DNA of 64,000 bases from Scolanthus callimorphus (lineage: Eukaryota > Cnidaria > Anthozoa > Actiniaria > Edwardsiidae), in the NCBI GenBank assembly GCA_033964015.1, contig CM066919.1, positions 6,166,101 through 6,230,100 of the forward strand, written 5' to 3'. The notes below the pieces were generated by a model, which was given only the letters and a program-made list of their open reading frames with translations, had not been told where the DNA came from and made no database searches. The translations under genes and the position numbers were made by a program. Below, one piece after another: positions 23,876-35,600 of this stretch; position 1 is the stretch's first letter; every line of letters starts with the position of its first letter.

Positions 23876-26079
23876 ACACACACTTTGAAAACTACGAGGG
23901 AATGGTGGGAAGTGATTTACAAAGTCTATCGATCGGACGAAGCGCACATTATTCGGAGAACAACTTCGATAATAGCTCAGAGTTTTGCTAGCTTGAAGTT
24001 GAAAGAATGATAATAGAAACATTAAGGACTGGGCAGGGAACGGGTACCCAAGGTATTTTTATATTTACCCATTTCTGCTTGCAAACTTCTACATGTAGAA
24101 TCTCTAAATATTCATGTCTGTCATGTCTCGAAATCTTTGCTGAGTCATTTCCTGCATCGGCGCTGAAAAGAAAACCATGCCGTTATTCAATTTGTATTGT
24201 TTCAATCTTTCAAGCTTAAACTACTTAAGGGAGTCCGACGTTATTCCTACGTGTATCTTTGGTTAAACGGACTCAAATAAATTAGTGCAATTTTAAATTC
24301 CTAGAACAACTATGTGCTGAAAGTCAAACTTCGACCCCCGTAATGCGCGGCATGCTATTGTTACCATGATAAAAATGCCATATTTTGGCTAAAACTAGAA
24401 ACGTCAAACTTAGGTTTAACCAAGAATGCTGCATTAACTTCTTTTGCTACCCTTGCAGTCGTTTAGAGACAAATGTGCCGCTCTAAGACTCAGTAAAACA
24501 AAATATTCCTCTAAAGTTTCACTAACCTTCTCCGTTGAAAGGAGTCGCCGATTTGTGGAAGGTGACCACGCTTCTGGGAAATTGATAGCACGACTCGATC
24601 ACGTGATCTCAATTCTCGGAAAAATGATCGTGTGTCGTTCATTCATTGGTTGCAATACAATGAATAAATGCCCCCAACTGCACAAACAGTAAAAATAAAC
24701 CTTAGGGGTGGACTATTTCATCTTTGGGAGGGAGGGGGGGGGGAGAATTGGTCGGTGCAATATTTTTTTTCGTAAAATTATAGAGAATTATATAGCGAAT
24801 TTGCTCTTTTTCACAATCTTCAAGCCCCCTCCCCTTCCCCCCCAAAGATCACGATCGAACCTCCGATCCGTGTTTCTGGGAAAAGGATCGCACGACGCGT
24901 CAAGTGATTTCAATATTCTCGGAAAAATGATATTGTGTCGTTCATTCTTGGATGCAATACAATGAGTAAATAGCGGGGTAAACCATGCATTTCACCTTTT
25001 TTTTTGGGGGGGGGGGGGGGGGGGGGGGGGGGGTGGGGGGTGAAGATGATCCATGCCTATTTTTTCAGCGGTCAGTTATCCTGGCCAGTGACACGGATGA
25101 GTATATCGATCGAGAATCTCGAATGGTCAAATGGACACGCCATTTCTCGAGAATCTTGAAATGGTCGAATCAATGGAACACGCCATTTCCCGGAAGTTCC
25201 GCGATACCCACTTTTTAGGATCACTTTAGAAGGTTGCACAACAATTCCGGGAAACTTGCGCGTCCGAGCGTGTTCCGATCCATTGGATTCTAGCCAGAAT
25301 TTTCGGGAAATTCAATTCAGAATTCCGGAAATTTGGCGATCACAAGACTAGTGAATGATTCGCTCAATTCAGTTGGAGGGGATAGAGGATTGGCAATTTC
25401 GTAGCCTACGTGTGTTTTGTCACTTCGCTGCTTTCGCTTTTAAAATCGTCGATCTTCGAGATGAAGACCGGTAGTCCGTGGGCCAGCGGGTGAAACCCTC
25501 CCCCCCCCCCCCCTGCGGGACTTTTGGAGACATATGCCGTTTTGAAGCTTGGCCCGAGGGTGTTTTAAAATGGGTTGTTTGCAATCGCGCTGTTGGTGGG
25601 TGTGGCCGTATTCTTTGTTTCTCCAGAAAACCACAGGGTACCCGCGTATTTTCTTTTTGTTTATTTTTCCCCATGGCTTTAAAACGAACGTTGCATGAAA
25701 TAAATGCTGCAAACGTAATCGTCGGAAGATTCTCTACACTACCCATTAGGTAAGTGGCTCACATAAGCATTAGAAGTAGCTACTGCGCATGCGTATGTGT
25801 GCTACAACTCACAGTCCCAAAATAGTGTGTTATTGAACGGTAAACTTTGGTCACAAAAAGGGCAAACAATGTATGGAAGTTATCTACTGTTGAATAAAAC
25901 TTTTTGCCAGCACTGCGTCCAGTTTGAAGTTTTCTGTGAACAATTTAATAAAATTTAAAACGTTGAACCGCAAAACAACGCGGGAAAAGCCATGCTTGCA
26001 TGAGCTTTGCGCCCAGGAAATGCAAGATGATGAGGATTCCTAGAAGAACTCGTCATAATTTCCCCCACTTGTACTTCCA

Positions 26080-26320
26080 TGGGGACTGTCCTCTTGAATT
26101 GTCAAGCACACCAAAAAGCACCTAGGCGTCATCCACGATTTCCTGTGATTTACAATGGAATCGGCACGTGCGACATCGTGTGTCGTGCGAGCAGGCTGCT
26201 GGGCCTCTTCAGGCGCAATCTCGCGATATGTACTCGCGATCAAAAGCAAGCTGCATATTTTGGCCTAGTAAGACCACTTCTAGAATATACATCAAGCGCA
26301 TGGGACCCATACACAGGGTT
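26080..26320 (+). pseudogene. Non-LTR retrotransposon reverse-transcriptase remnant
   Basis: Translation in two frames gives TKKHLGVIHDF then ASRLLGLFRRNLAICTRDQK and AAYFGLVRPLLEYTSSAWDP. This is the C-terminal thumb-side region of LINE reverse transcriptases (usual form: LGFLRRNL...LVRPxLEYASxVWDPY). It has an in-frame stop and a frame change and no upstream catalytic YADD region, so it is a 5'-truncated dead fragment. It runs into AGGGTTTCACCCGCTGACCC, the reverse complement of which is at about 25470-25498. Confidence 0.78.
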
Positions 26321-26368
26321 TCACCCGCTGACCCACGGACTACGGGGGGGGGGGGGGGGGGGGGGGGG

Positions 26369-26791
26369 ACTCCCATATTTTTTGGTCGGGGATGATCGAC
26401 GTATCTTTTAGGGGTTAAAATCACGGGGGTTTGTCTCATTTAAGGGTGTTCGTGATCTTCAATAAAGTTTAGGGAGATTGGTATCTTTTAAGGCCGAAAT
26501 ATGTGTCCAAATTGTTTCTCTCATTATGGTGTTTCTAAAACTGTGATTATGATTACTCGATGACAAGACGATAAATTAGAAGGCAGCGTTTTAGTCAAAC
26601 ACGGAAAGTTCATGATGGGTATCTTTTACCTGTTACCTGTCTCCTTCGCGCCTACTTGGCATATACGGCCTCATCTTTTAGGTATCTTTTAGGGCTTTTG
26701 GGGTAACAAATTTTTTGAACCACGCCATGTTTGTATCGTCTAGGGGTGAAACTGAAAATTTCCGACGATCATCCCCGACCAAAAAATATGG

Positions 26792-26797
<6 letters not shown>
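26369..26797. mobile_element. Foldback element flanked by poly-G and poly-C
   Basis: Its ends form an exact inverted repeat of 31 bases starting GACTCCCATATTTTTTGGTC and continuing GGGGATGATCG. The poly-G run 26344-26368 and poly-C run 26796-26827 extend the inverted symmetry outwards. Its body matches the split copy at 20118-20822. It has no coding capacity. Confidence 0.8.
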
Positions 26798-26828
<31 letters not shown>

Positions 26829-28153
26829 CGGGGGATGAGGAGTCGAGACAGATGGAGAAGAGGAGGTCTGTCAGTCTTCCCATAATGCATCGCTTTTGAG
26901 CCATATTATAAATGGCCGGATGACGCGCGCGCAATTCGGCAGTTGAACAAGGAGGATTTTGTGAAGCTCACAAATTTAAGCGCTCCGGCCTTTCTCGCAG
27001 AAAAAATGATCTTGCACCTCTGCTACGATGAAGTCAGCGGAAGCATAAACTCATGTTGACAAGTTTCACATGTCTGCATGTTTGCAAGTCTTGTGACATT
27101 TTGTTTTCCCGTCGTCGCTTGAAGAAATCAGATTTTGTTTTCTTTACAAGCAGTGCAAGCTTATTCGTCGATGAAATCTCAATTCTCCTTAGATTAGCGC
27201 GCGCTCTCGCGCAATCACAACGGCTTTTCGCACGAGCTCTAGCACTTTTCTGTTCACATTTTTCCATATTTTTCGGCGAATAAATCAATCTTTCTGACAT
27301 TAGATATTGCTTAAAATATAGCTAAGAAACCATTCCGGACTTTGTATTGCAGAAATGTATCGCGTTTGGATATTTTTTTTTAGATATTAAGTTCAGGATC
27401 GACCCGTTCGCGAGTGGTGAGACTTAGGTTTTCAACGTGTTTTGCAGTACTCACGAAGGCCGACCGTTGTTTCGGTTGTCTACTTTCCAGTCCCAAATTC
27501 AACAAGAAATCGAGAGGGCAATTCTTATAATGAAATAGATTTAAAATCAAAGAGATTTGCTTAAGTATAATACTCAATAAAATCATGATGAAAAATGTAA
27601 ACAAAGCCATCGCCTGGACAAAATGTCCGTGCAGAGATTTGACGGCAAAGTTGCAACCTTGTTATTTTCTGCCTGCTTGACATTACGAAGTGAAAATTTA
27701 GCTAAACCACGAGTTCATTTCATAAACGTTTATGTATACTTATCAGATTGCATATAATGGTGGTCTTAAGAGATTTTTATTGAGGGATTTCAGATCTGTT
27801 TTCACGCTTTTTTCCCGGGAACATTGTCCGTTTTGGCGGGTAGTTTCAAAAAATCTCGCGCAGGTGCTCACGGGAAGACTGACAGACCTCCTCTTCAGAT
27901 GGAGACAGGCGTTGTAGTAGAAGTCAAGTCCAAGGCTTCGCAAGTGGTGAAAAATACAGCACCAGCCTTTGTGGTGTTTCAAATGCTATAGCATATAATA
28001 CTAGGAATTTACTAGTATAAAGTGGCTCAGAAATCTGGAGCTTGGGGTCATAACTCTTCACAGCAAAGAATCATGTTACAGCTGTTTTGAGTATTCTGCG
28101 AACTCTCGCGTTCGACTTCCAATGGCGTTCTGGCTTCCGTCAAACAAACTCGC

Positions 28154-28345
28154 CAGTGCCGTAGCTAGCATAGGGGCAGTTCCCCCCCCCCCCCCCCCCC
28201 CCAAGTAAAATTTTTAGTGTCAACATGTGGGTAAAAACCTGCTTGCCCCTGCCCCCCCCCCCCCCCACCCCAACAAAACAAAGAATGGCCAAGGTTTGCC
28301 CCCCCCCCCCCCCCCCCCAGTCAAAAATGTCTAGCTACGGCCTTG
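28154..28345. mobile_element. CAG-ended MITE-like element with poly-C tracts
   Basis: The ends CAGTGCCGTAGCTAGCA and TCTAGCTACGGCCTTG are inverted repeats. The interior is mostly three poly-C runs separated by short unique bits. A stray end (AAGGCCGTAGCTAGACATTT) interrupts the minisatellite at about 31657-31677. Confidence 0.6.
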
Positions 28346-28956
28346 CTCTCGGGTCTAATTTGAGTCTTAGCTGACCGTAAGTTAGGCCATTTGTTTCAGA
28401 AAAAGATAGTAAAAGATGTTTTGTTGGGTGTTGGGGCATTTTGCTAGGATGGCGAATAACTGAATTCTATGTACTCCAAAGAGTTTCAAAGTTTGATTGA
28501 CGGAAGCCAGAAAGCAGTTTGACGGTTGGAAATCGATCTCGAAAAAATCGCAGAATACTTAAAACAGCTGTATCTTTGTCTGATTTCTAGCTTCGGCATC
28601 CTTTAAAGTTTTCCGCATTCCATAGCGGATAAGTAATCACATACTAGAAATTGAAGCCAGTCAGCACATTAGCCTGGTGACCTCACGGTGAGTTGAGTTC
28701 TCCGCCTCTGATCAGCATGATCAATGTCACGGGTTGAGAAGTTCTGGATAAGAATCACGTGAAAAATACGGACCAATCACAACAACGCTTTAATTTCCCT
28801 CCAACTACGTACTATAAATATCCCACCAGAAATCACCCAGCAAACTGTTAGAATATGGAAATGATATCTTCACCTTGTCGTCTTGATAAAGGAAGGTACA
28901 CATTATAAGCGAACTTGAACAGACAAAGACAAGATTCCTCGGCAAATCGATCAGGC

Positions 28957-29307
28957 CAACCTCGTTCCCAGGGTCTTCTGGGTAATTTTCAAGATGCCGG
29001 GTCACTAGGAAGAAGACCCTGGCAAAGGCTGGGGCCTTTCCACAGGGAGACCGCCTAAGGAAAACAGTTAAAATCCGATATGACTGGCGGACAGAAGGGA
29101 AGACGACACAAATCATTAAGACAAGTCATTAAGATAAATTCTAGTCCCGATTTCCGCCTTCTCTTCCCGGCTGTCCGCCCGCCATATCGGATTTTAACTG
29201 TTTTCTTAGGCGGTCTCCCTGTGGAAAGGCCTCAGCCTTTGCCAGGGTCTTCTTCCGAGTGGCCCGCCATCTTGAAAATTACCCAGAAGAACCTGGGAAC
29301 GAGGTTG
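28957..29307. repeat. 351-bp foldback element
   Basis: Left arm CAACCTCGTTCCCAGGGTCTT ... GGAGACCGCCTAAGGAAAAC is mirrored by GTTTTCTTAGGCGGTCTCC ... ACCTGGGAACGAGGTTG. Arms are about 135 nt, with a central spacer of about 80 nt. It lies just downstream of the kinase stop codon. Confidence 0.85.
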
Positions 29308-29433
29308 CGAACAGTTGACCCCGTGAGTGACGTTGATCAGACAGGAGGTAGGGAAGTGACAACCAACTCCACCGTAGCGGATGTGAATCAGGCTAATCAG
29401 CACAACAAGAAGCAGCTGGACGTAACGACCTCA

Positions 29434-29448
29434 TTTATTTCATTTATT
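29434..29448 (-). promoter_or_regulatory. Poly(A) signals of the kinase gene
   Basis: On the minus strand AATAAA overlaps the TAA stop (29443-29448) and a second AATAAA follows at 29434-29439. Either would imply a very short 3' UTR. Confidence 0.5.
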
Positions 29449-29614
29449 TACACTCCGCATTTGTACTAATAGTTACAATATCTTTCGATGTGGCTCTAGG
29501 CCTGCTTGAGCTTGTGTGGTTTGGAGGTTCAGAGCTGGTGCTTTTTGTGGATGATTTAGCGACTACACCGCTTAGATGACGTTGCAACCAGTAACTAGCG
29601 TCCTTAAGTTGAAG
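29444..29614 (-). CDS. Kinase exon 18 (stop codon)
   Basis: This 171-nt terminal exon has acceptor TTCGTTTGTAG. It encodes [20 protein letters not shown], then a Ser/Thr-rich tail ending STNAECK and TAA. It is too short for the usual ORF size cut-off but the phase fits exon 17 exactly and AATAAA signals follow at once. Confidence 0.82.
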   Translation of the reverse strand, partial: LQLKDASYWLQRHLSGVVAKSSTKSTSSEPPNHTSSSRPRATSKDIVTISTNAECK

Positions 29615-32600
29615 CTACAAACGAAAAATGCGGACGACTAAGTAAAAATATAGAAGAAAAAAGGAAAAAGGAAAAAAACAAAGAAAGTCATGTAAATATA
29701 ATTGTGAAAGTGACGAAATAGACCTCTTTACCTATGAATGCAAATGACCGTTTCAAACCACGTGATGTTCACCTGAAGAAAAATCATTTGTCTTTCTGAA
29801 ATTTTTTCTGCATTTTCACGTGGATATGGAACCATTTCAAAAGATGAAAACATCACATGATTTTGAAATAGGCAATTTGCATACGGAGGTCAACACGACC
29901 AAGTAAAGATTAATAACAAAGTGGGGATGCGCTCTCACTTGTCCCGTCTCGCCTTTACTACCCTACCCAGTTCCAGGGGACGTTAAACGTAATAAACCTC
30001 CTGGCAGTGACCACCCTCAGTGCCTGTGCTTATGGCCGCTTGGCGCCATTGGGACCCAGCATAATTCCGCTCCCGAGCTACAAGTCTGGGAAGTCCAGCC
30101 CCGACATTAACATTTGTTTTATCTCTTACCTGTAAAGACAGATCCTGATCATCTTCGTTGACGCAGAACTCCCCCTCGCTATTCACATAATTAATAAACG
30201 CCGTCTTACTCCACTCGTTAAAGTATCTTATATTATTATTGCTGTTGTTTTTGGGCGGGCCTTGGTCTTTAAATTTGATTTTCTTGTCGCTTTGAGGGTT
30301 GCCCTTCGAGTTACCATTCAAGATCGTAGCAGGGTTGGTGACGAGCGTCTTGGTGAGTTCGTTACTCGGGCGAGATCGTTTACGAGGGAGCCATGAGTAC
30401 AGCTTGCCTTTGCGGGTCGACTTGTAGCACCGCTGGGGATGGTCCTTGAAATAATGTTATAACTCATTTTACTTCGATGAGTTGAATCCTGCATTCTCGT
30501 ACCCAGAGCCTCCCCGAGCCCATCATCTTTTGACCAGCGGCAAGTTACCGAGCGTAAATAGACCGAATCGGCTAACGGTGTTTACATCTTGTTGCCACCC
30601 AATTGAGATCATGTGATGATTCCTTTGGGTGGATACTTCTGCACATACACTCGTGCACTCAGTCGAGTGAGAACAATTTGACAACCAGGAATCATCATAT
30701 GATCAGAATTGGGTGGCAACAAGATGTAAATTCCACTAGCCGATTTGGTCTATTGTTGCCATGGAAAAGCTGCGTCGAACTTCGTTAAGGAGAGCAATAT
30801 CCCCAATTATAATATAGCTACGATAAAACGCGCGCTCTAATTGGCAAAAATACATGCTCTATTTCACCGATAAAGTAATGGTTCTCCCCCGCTATATCAT
30901 TTAAGCCCTCGCCTGCGGCTCGCGATTTTACAACGTTATCATGTCTCCCAACACGCATGCTCTATTTCGCTGATAAAGTAATAGAAAGTTCTCTAATGAA
31001 GAGTCATATGATAGTGGTATGGTTGAGTCATATTGCAGTGATACGGTAGTTATATAAAAGTCTGAAATACTAGAAGTCATATGGTAGTCATATGGCTGTC
31101 ATATGTATAAAGTCATATGATCGCCACACGATAATCATGTGGTAGTCACATGGTAGTCATACGGCAATTATATGAAAGTCATATCATAGTGGTATGGTGA
31201 AGCCGTGTGGTATCCTAGGTAATGATATGGTAGTCGTATGGCAGTCATGGTAGTTCACATAGTAGTCATATGGTAGTGATATGGCAGTCACATAGTCATA
31301 TGTTAGTAATATGGTAGTCACATGGCAATGTTACGGGAGTTATATGAAAGTCATCATATTGGTATGGTGAAGCCATGTGGTAGTCATATGGTAGTCACAT
31401 AGTAGTCATATGGTAGTCACATCGTAATCATATGGTAGTCACATAGTAATTATATAGTAGTGATATGGTAGTCACATGGCAGTCTTCCGGCAGTCATATG
31501 GAAGTCATATCATAGTGGTATGGTGAAGCAATGTGGTAGCCTATCGTAGTCATATGGTAGTCGTATGACAGTCACAAAGTAGTCATATGGCAGTCATATG
31601 GTAGTGGCATGGCAGTCTTACAGCAGTTATATGAAAGTCATATGGACGTCATCAAGGCCGTAGCTAGACATTTTAGTCTATGGTAGTCACATGGCAGTCA
31701 TATGGTAGTCACATAGTAGTCATATGGTAGTCATATGGTAGTCACATAGTAGTCATATGGCAGTCACATAGTAGTCATATGGTAGTCACATAATAGTCAT
31801 ACGGTAGTCACATGGTAGTCACATAGTAGTCATATGGTAGTCACATAGTCATATGGTAGTGATATGGTAGTCATACGGCCGTCATATGGTAGTATCATGG
31901 TGTCATATGGCAGTCACGGGGTAGTCATACTACAGTCATATGGTAGTCACATAGTAGTCACATGTTAATGATATGGTAGTCACATGGCAGTCTTACGGCA
32001 GTCATATGAAAGACATATGATCGTGACATGGTGTCCTACTATGGCTGGATCATACAGCCCGGAACACAGCGCCATGCGATAGGCCACATAAAAGTACCTT
32101 TTCAGGGACCTTACTGTCCATCTGTAAAGTGGTCGTGTTGACTCCATATTTGGTGTAAATATCATGCAGGTAGTGTTCTATTAGCTTCACCCGCTCCGTA
32201 TCTTGTAGCTCTTTGTCAATGCGCTTCTGCTCTCGCTCAACTTCCTCGCACAGTTCCTTCTTTTTCTGCTTCTTGAGGGACTCCTCCTGTTTCGCTCCTA
32301 ACCGCCCTTTCCCCTCCCCCGTTGGGTAGGTATTATCCTGAGTCTTTGTTGCCTTGGAGTCGCTTTCCTTATTCAAAAAGCCGCCATCTTGAATAGCGTG
32401 TTTCATCCAGCTGCACTGTGCCGCGTGTAATACCAACTCTCGTTGTTCTTCCTGTCAATCCAATTCAATTCAATTCAATTCAATTTATATTAAGTAACAT
32501 TTCTATTGTCAAACAGCCCTCATGATTGTAAGCTGCGCGGCTGCAATTTGCGCCATCTAATGCAGCCCGTTAAGTCCTCCGACCTCTCCTAGTCTAACGG

Positions 32601-35600
32601 TCGTGTATTTTGACCGCTTGGAGTTCCCTCACGATGAGGAGAAGACCCTTTCTTTTCTACACACGAGCTGCTAAGTAGCAAAGCTAGTCGAGGCAGGCAG
32701 TGTGGGTGGCGTGTAAATAATTGTTAAAGTGCATATTACCCTTATTATGAAACCTCTTCGATTTTGTAGCTACCTGAGCGCACTTGCACATGTTGCTGGT
32801 CCTGTGCGTTTATCGTGTTTCAAACCGGAGTTATTTAATCACAAAGTTTTATGCTAATTAGGTAAGTGATGACGTCGAAACAGGCTAATCATAAATTCAA
32901 ACTCCATATCTTCACAACAAAAGATCGCACGAGCAAACTTTTAGTGACATAAATCAGACAAGCTCCTTGACTGAGCTCTTACTACCGAAATCACTAAGCC
33001 CGAAAGATTTAGCCTAACCTGACGTCATCAAATTTGCATAAAATTAAAAATGGCTGACATACCTCTGAACAGGTTACGATACTAAAACAAAAGAAACGGC
33101 ATTTTTATTTACTCAACCCATACTTCTTGCCATTACATTTTATGTTAAGGGTGATATGCACTTTAAAGGCCCGTTTACACTTGCAATTTTTACTGCAATT
33201 TTTGTCGCGCGAGTCGCGGCGAATTTTCTCGCACGCACGCGTCAACTCAAATCACTAATGTAAACTAAGTGCAACTCGGCGCTTCCTACCGCAATTTTTG
33301 TCGCGTGATGACGCGAACATTTTGAACATGTCCGAAACTCTTTGCAACTTGATGCGATTTGAAGGAAAGAGAGCACAGAAATCGCACCGGATTTGCATCT
33401 CGTTTACACTAGAGAGTTGGAATTGCAACTCGCGCGAGAAAAATCACCGCGACAAATGCAACAAAAATCGCAAGTGTAAACCGTCCTTAAGGTATTTACC
33501 TGTAAGGTAACTCCCCTGATGGCGGATGTCCTCACGCTAGATTGATGTCTCTTTTCTCTGTGAACGCCTTTAGTTTGCATCTTCCCCGAATCATTTTGCT
33601 GTCTGTCCTCGCCTCCGCTCTTCTCGTCTTTTTCTCCAACATCCGGGCTACTCTTACGCCCATATTTGGCATGGAACTTATAATCGTGCTGGAGGATTTC
33701 TTGAGCCTGCATTATGGAGAGACGCTTGTGATGCGGTTTGCAGTTGGCGAGGTAGCGTTGGTATATGGCATACATGCTGGGGAAACGAGAGAACAGGATG
33801 TCAGGAATGAATTAACATCTTGTTACATGTGCGCTCTGAGATATGATAGAACATTAGTATAATTACCCCATTAACTTCGTGTCGTTGACTATTCGCCGAT
33901 AATCACGTAGCCTGAAGCCGACTAATTGTTTTAGTAGAATTGCTCAAGTGATTTATAAGGTGTTTAGACAGAAAAAACTTGTTTTAATCCTTTCAATGTT
34001 GGTGATAGCAGGAGAAAACGAACCTCTCGACCAATCAGCGCGCGAAATTTCTGATAATCACTTTAGTAATTAGAGCGGATTTCACATGACTGTCAAGACT
34101 TGTTATGTAATTGCGATTGCTTTGCGTTCTCATTGGCTACTCGTTTTTTCTCAGCCAATCAAATTCTGTAGTAAATACAATTGCATAATTACTTAGTAAT
34201 TGGTTCGGCTTGTGATTGGCCATTTAGGAGCAGGTCGTGATTTTTCTCGATTCTGATTGGCTAGTGATTGCTCAATTGCAATTGTTTTCACGAGTCATGT
34301 GAAATCCGCTCTATGCTAAATATTAAATAGGCGACGAGCTCCCACCCTCGGGTACATCCGCATGGGTAAACTGGACAAGATAGCAGAAATAATTCAGAAT
34401 AATGGAAGCTGAAAACAATCACTTAGAGAAGTATAAAGGCCATGTCACACGAGGAAGTTTTTCTTGCAACTCTAATTGCAGTGAATATATTGCGCGTCTG
34501 ACATACCGCGGCAACGCAGCATTTTGTTGCGTTGCGAGTTGCAGAAAAAGTTCTACTTTTCGCAACATTGCGAGCAAAATTGCTGCGTTGCCTGTCTCTG
34601 CAACTCGCGAGGCAATGTTTTCTTCTTATTAGCCAATCAGCGCACACCATTCATGTTTTACTTGCCGCTGTACTATATAATTTTATCGCGGGCGTATTGC
34701 ATGTTGCAAAAAAATGTTGCGAGTGTTACCGTGGCAACTCGCAATGTTGTTTAATTTGTTATCGTTGCGTTGCGAGTTGCAAGAAAAATTGCCTCCAATC
34801 ATGAAAAGTCCATAGCTGTTTCTGTAAGTTTATTTGTACAGGCATATTTTTCATACATTTTCTGCATTTTTAAAGGTTAAATAAGAACAAGGAAGCATCA
34901 CAAATAAAGAAAGATTACTCAAATGAAGGCCACGTTATCTGAAATGAGAAAACATTACGCCCAAGCGAAAGGGGTCTATAGTGTGGAGTACAACCGGGAA
35001 ATCGCGAGCCAAACGATGTGCAGAGCCAAATAAATCAACGCCTTGAAATGAAAGCTTTACTAAATAGCCAAGCCACCTGATACCTACTTGTCTGTTATCC
35101 TGTCCTTGCCTCCTTCCGCCGCAATAATTGCCTCGGCCAAATCCCTCTCACTTTTCCCCACATGTGTGACGTCACCAAGCTTACGTGGTCTGCTGGTCTT
35201 GGCGGATTGCGAGTAAACTTTTCGGTGCTCGGACCATTTGTAGCCTGAAGTGTCAGCGTCGGTTGACCGAGTATCTGGGCTCTGTACAGCTGAAAACCAG
35301 ACAGGAAGGATATGATAATATATAGATTTAGGCACAAAAAGCGGAGCTCACAATATATGCACCCGAGATGTCAATGTGTATCAATTGTATCTAAGGGTGA
35401 GGCCGACAAATCTTTTACCACCGATAAACACTAGAAAATTTAAGCTTTATACTATTTTTTTAATACAATGTAGCCTTTTAGAACTGTAATGTCCAGAACA
35501 GAGGCGAGGGGGGGTTCCGCTGTGGGAGAGGGGGGGTTCGAAAGTCACTTGAGTAATTATACTAAAACAATTAATCGCCTCAGGCTCCTTAAATATCGGC

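Larger units (their letters stand above)
21822..29443. other. Intergenic or 5' intronic stretch with repeats, no supported host gene
   Basis: This 7.6-kb stretch lies between the most upstream sacsin exon found and the kinase stop codon. The missing sacsin first exon or exons should be in here, or further right. It holds a LINE remnant, a foldback element, long G and C tracts, diverged copies of a GGTATTTTTTGGG repeat (about 23140-23280) and pairs of diverged direct repeats (about 24535-24670 against 24865-24975). No ORF resembles a known protein other than the LINE piece. Confidence 0.55.

Noticed and set aside
25420..25746. Minus-strand ORF as the missing sacsin first exon
   Set aside because: It has no resemblance to sacsin N-termini, includes a homopolymer-encoded Gly run, and no donor of the needed phase could be justified.
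25679..25748. Plus-strand first-exon candidate MALKRTLHEINAANVIVGRF ending at GTAAGT
   Set aside because: It is short, with no continuation exon or similarity found, in a repeat-rich spot. It is not enough to call a gene.
31003..32036. Possible CRISPR-like or regularly spaced repeat array
   Set aside because: Units are contiguous 11-mers with no spacers, in an animal intron. It is a minisatellite.
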